Origin: Armatimonadota bacterium
Lineage (GTDB): Bacteria > Armatimonadota > UBA5829
NCBI GenBank assembly: GCA_026415535.1
Contig: JAOAGX010000096.1
Location: forward strand, 16 to 7,786
DNA: 7,771 nucleotides
Reading direction: 5' to 3'
Every line of letters starts with the position of its first letter. The first letter of the stretch is position 1. Made by a program: the position numbers and the translations under genes. The notes beneath the pieces are model-generated. The model did no database searches. It was given only the letters and a program-made list of their open reading frames with translations, and had not been told where the DNA came from. Shown one piece after another: positions 5,849 to 7,771 of the stretch.

Positions 5849-6618
5849 TTTTGAGACCGCGCGGTAACCAATTCCCAAATCCTGGGCAGGGCCGTGCCTG
5901 CCGGTTCGGGAATCCAAAAAGTGGCATAGCGAGTCAGCGCGCCCTGAGACGGGTTCACCTCAACTATAGTCGCGCGGTTAGCTAGCGCGTATTCAGCAAA
6001 CCCATAACCGCCAGAAACCTCGCCCGAAGTTCCCACAACCAACATTAGATCACAGCTCGAAGAGGAAGCGATGGAGGCCATCATTGCCTCGCGCGGAACG
6101 TACTCGCCAAACCAGACGATGTTGGGTCTGCATAGCGACCCACACTCTGGGCATCTCGGAAGGGTCTCCTCGGTAAATTCTTCCGGCAAGTCGAGTTCGC
6201 GCGTGTCGAAAACGTCTCCTGTTTCCAAACAACGCATCTGCCAGGCGTCACCGTGCAGCTTAACCATCTTGCGACTACCGGCACGTTCGTGCAAATCGTC
6301 TACATTCTGGGTGCAAAGAAGAAACTCCGGATAGAAGCTCTCCATTCTAGCAATGGTGATATGACCGGAGTTCGGCTTGGCCTCGGCAATCTGACGCTGG
6401 CGAAGACGATACAAGTTCCAAACTTTGACTGGATTCGCCAGAAACCCCTCAAAGGTGGCAAAGGTCATAGGATCGTGTTTGCTCCACTCACCATCTATGT
6501 CGCGGAAAGTTGGCAGACCAGATTCCTTGCTTGCTCCAGCGCCAGTGAAGACAAAGACGCGCCTTGCCTTTGCCAACGTGTTAATAAGTTGCTCATGTGT
6601 TTCAGGGGATATTTCCAT
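5845..6618 (-). CDS. cobB: NAD-dependent protein deacylase, Sir2/CobB family (class III-like)
   Basis: This sirtuin removes acyl groups from protein lysines, consuming NAD+ and releasing nicotinamide and O-acyl-ADP-ribose in the cytoplasm. Its 257 residues are a normal length. The NAD site reads GAGASKESGLPTFRD (26-40), followed by TQNVDDLHERAG (103-114), the catalytic H122 in KLHGDAW, and GTSGEV near residue 195. Y70 and R73 form the YxxR pair that in class III sirtuins (SIRT5, E. coli CobB) binds the carboxylate of succinyl-lysine, so desuccinylase activity is plausible. The zinc ribbon is incomplete: C130 lacks a CxxC partner (MRCLETGD, comparable to CobB), while C156-x2-C159 is present with an extra C163. 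The usual TQNIDGLH reads TQNVDDLH. The ATG at 6618 has no Shine-Dalgarno, but a TATAAT lies 18 bp upstream. The gene converges on rad50's downstream region and diverges from the DUF362 gene. Confidence 0.95.
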   Translation of the reverse strand: MEISPETHEQLINTLAKARRVFVFTGAGASKESGLPTFRDIDGEWSKHDPMTFATFEGFLANPVKVWNLYRLRQRQIAEAKPNSGHITIARMESFYPEFLLCTQNVDDLHERAGSRKMVKLHGDAWQMRCLETGDVFDTRELDLPEEFTEETLPRCPECGSLCRPNIVWFGEYVPREAMMASIASSSSCDLMLVVGTSGEVSGGYGFAEYALANRATIVEVNPSQGALTRYATFWIPEPAGTALPRIWELVTARSQN

Positions 6619-6635
6619 CGTATATACTCAGCATT

Positions 6636-6641
6636 ATTATA
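6636..6641 (-). promoter_or_regulatory. TATAAT -10 box for the sirtuin gene
   Basis: The minus strand reads TATAAT from 6641 to 6636, 17-18 bp before the sirtuin ATG. The -35 region (around 6659-6664, GAACGT) is poor. The predicted start leaves a leader of only about 10 nt, in line with the lack of a Shine-Dalgarno sequence. Confidence 0.45.
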
Positions 6642-6656
6642 CCCGGTTGCACCGGG
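6642..6656. repeat. Palindrome CCCGGT-TGC-ACCGGG next to the sirtuin -10 box
   Basis: Two perfect 6-bp arms (6642-6647 and 6651-6656) flank a 3-bp centre. The palindrome sits directly upstream of the TATAAT box, in the spacer position, where a bound regulator would block or remodel the promoter. No regulator family is assigned. Confidence 0.5.
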
Positions 6657-6718
6657 CCACGTTCCACGGTAATGGCCATGGCAAACCAGGAAACCGCATA
6701 CCTACCGACCAGCTGTGC

Positions 6719-6747
6719 TTGAAACGTTCGCGAAGGTGATGTACCTT
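6719..6747 (+). promoter_or_regulatory. Candidate promoter for the DUF362 gene
   Basis: TTGAAA (6719-6724) and TACCTT (6742-6747) are spaced 17 bp apart. The -35 is good (five of six) and the -10 is weak (three of six). The start would coincide with the ATG at 6754, implying a leaderless message. AAGGTGAT at 6733-6740 resembles a ribosome-binding site but is too far from the ATG. Confidence 0.3.
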
Positions 6748-6753
6748 TAGCGT

Positions 6754-7771
6754 ATGTGCGAAACCAAAAGCATAGTATCGATTGTCAGGTGTGCGGATTA
6801 TAACCCGAAAACAGTTGCAAGCGCAGTGGAAACGGCACTCGACCTAGCGGAGCTGTCGAAGGTGTTCGAAGGTGGCAAATCCGTGCTGGTCAAACCTAAC
6901 CTGCTGTCAGCACGCCCCCCAGAAGATGCCGTAACGACCCATCCGACCATCGTCGAAGCCATATGCGAAGTAGCGCAACGCTACGAATGCCAAGTGACTA
7001 TTGGTGACAGTCCGCCATTCGCTGGCGAAAACCAGACAAGGTATGTCAATCTGCTCGAACGAACCGGTATGACCGCCGTAGCGAGAAGGATCGGAGCTGG
7101 CATAACTCGGTTCGAAGACGCCGTGACCAGAATTTCGAACCCGACAGGCCGGTTCTACCGAAGTTTCGAAATCGCCCAGGCGGTTATGGATACCAACTTA
7201 TTGGTCAACGTGCCGAAACTTAAAACACACGGACTCACAGGCCTCACCGGTGCGATCAAAAATCTCTTTGGGTGCGTGCCAGGTATCAGAAAGGGCTTGT
7301 TTCACGTGCAAGCCGCTGAGGACCGCGAGACTTTCGCGCAAATGCTGGTCGATCTGGCATCGGCGCTCCCACGCGGCGTACACCTGATGGATGCGGTCAC
7401 TGCAATGGAAGGAGAAGGACCTAACGCAGGCAGGGCTCGCAAGGTAAAAATCGTGCTGGCGTCGTCGGATCCTGTGGCTCTCGACGCCGTCGCAGCAGCA
7501 GTGGTTGGAATGGATCCAATGTCGATTGACACGACGCGCTTGGCGCACGAACAGGGTCTGGGATACGGAAAGCTCGGTTCGATTGAGATACGCGGAGAAC
7601 GTGTCGAAAATGTGCGCGTGGCCGACTTCGCTCCGTCGTCGGGAGTGAATGATTGGACAAGAATCCCCAAATCCATAAGAAACGTGCTTCGGCGGCAACT
7701 CGTAGCTGTCCCACAATTTGTATCCCCAAAATGCATTGGTTGCGGCGATTGCTCCCGCGTTTGTCCTGTCG
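6754..7771 (+). CDS. DUF362 domain protein with C-terminal 4Fe-4S motif, 3'-truncated by the window edge
   Basis: The frame is open from ATG 6754 to the last base (339 codons visible). An in-frame TAG at 6748-6750 excludes an earlier start. Family hallmarks are in order: KPNL (47-50), GDSP (84-87), PKLKTH (154-159), KNLFG (169-173), DPVALD (239-244), and then C327-x2-C330-x2-C333-x3-C337-P, a ferredoxin-type [4Fe-4S] motif. Such proteins usually carry a second cluster shortly after, so probably only a few dozen residues are missing. The biochemical role of DUF362 proteins is not established; the fused ferredoxin suggests electron transfer or a redox-coupled enzyme. There is no signal peptide, and the N-terminus (MCETKSIVSIVRC) is cytoplasmic in character. 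It is transcribed away from the sirtuin gene, and nothing in the sequence ties it to DNA repair. Confidence 0.9.
   Translation, partial: MCETKSIVSIVRCADYNPKTVASAVETALDLAELSKVFEGGKSVLVKPNLLSARPPEDAVTTHPTIVEAICEVAQRYECQVTIGDSPPFAGENQTRYVNLLERTGMTAVARRIGAGITRFEDAVTRISNPTGRFYRSFEIAQAVMDTNLLVNVPKLKTHGLTGLTGAIKNLFGCVPGIRKGLFHVQAAEDRETFAQMLVDLASALPRGVHLMDAVTAMEGEGPNAGRARKVKIVLASSDPVALDAVAAAVVGMDPMSIDTTRLAHEQGLGYGKLGSIEIRGERVENVRVADFAPSSGVNDWTRIPKSIRNVLRRQLVAVPQFVSPKCIGCGDCSRVCPV

Larger units (their letters stand above)
6619..6753. promoter_or_regulatory. Divergent promoter region between sirtuin and DUF362 genes
   Basis: This 135-bp stretch must hold the start signals of both genes. Toward the sirtuin it has a TATAAT box and an adjoining palindrome; toward DUF362 it has a TTGAAA/TACCTT candidate. 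It also contains an 8-bp palindrome GCCATGGC (6675-6682) and a GGCCA...TGGCC pair (6655-6659, 6673-6677). No open frame of note is seen. Confidence 0.6.

Noticed and set aside
2..6618. A Sir2-HerA anti-phage defence system, since both protein types occur in the window.
   Set aside because: The sirtuin is a compact CobB-type deacylase, lies more than 4 kb from herA on the other strand, and HerA is followed directly by Mre11. The context fits DNA repair, not the defence pair.

Overview
The window looks like bacterial chromosomal DNA of roughly balanced GC content. It probably comes from an uncultured or deep-branching lineage. Bacterial signals are a perfect TTGACA/TATAAT promoter, a perfect AAGGAGGTGAT ribosome-binding sequence (both on the minus strand near 5.4 kb), and SbcC/SbcD-type proteins. 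The intergenic repeats built on TCATTCTGAGCGAAGCGAAG-like units are of a kind common in genomes of several candidate phyla and Chloroflexi-like groups. That link is from memory, and the phylum cannot be fixed from this window.

Layout. (1) Positions 2-2342, plus strand: the 3' part of a HerA-type hexameric DNA translocase gene, followed after 7 bp by a complete mre11/sbcD nuclease gene. (2) Positions 2343-2790: a 448-bp gap holding an imperfect hairpin repeat, a perfect 19-bp tandem duplication and a candidate promoter. (3) Positions 2791-5226, plus strand: a complete rad50/sbcC gene of 811 codons with Walker A, Q-loop, CPTC zinc hook, signature, Walker B and H-loop. (4) Positions 5227-5844: no long gene. 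On the minus strand this part holds the best promoter and ribosome-binding site in the window, leading into a 31-39 codon reading frame and a hairpin that overlaps the rad50 stop codon. It also holds decaying repeat copies and a plus-strand 55-codon frame that may be a gene remnant. (5) Positions 5845-6618, minus strand: a complete class III-like sirtuin (CobB type). (6) Positions 6619-6753: a divergent promoter region. (7) Positions 6754-7771, plus strand: a DUF362 protein with a C-terminal ferredoxin-type cluster motif, cut by the window edge.

How the genes work together. HerA, Mre11 and Rad50 are the three components that, with the nuclease NurA, form the double-strand-break resection module best known in thermophilic archaea. 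Here HerA and Mre11 look co-transcribed, while Rad50 is separated by a repeat insertion and may have its own promoter. No NurA is visible; it may lie upstream. The sirtuin and DUF362 genes are divergent from each other and show no sequence sign of belonging to the repair module. The least explained part is the minus-strand unit at about 5200-5470, which could be a very small gene or an RNA antisense to the 3' end of rad50.
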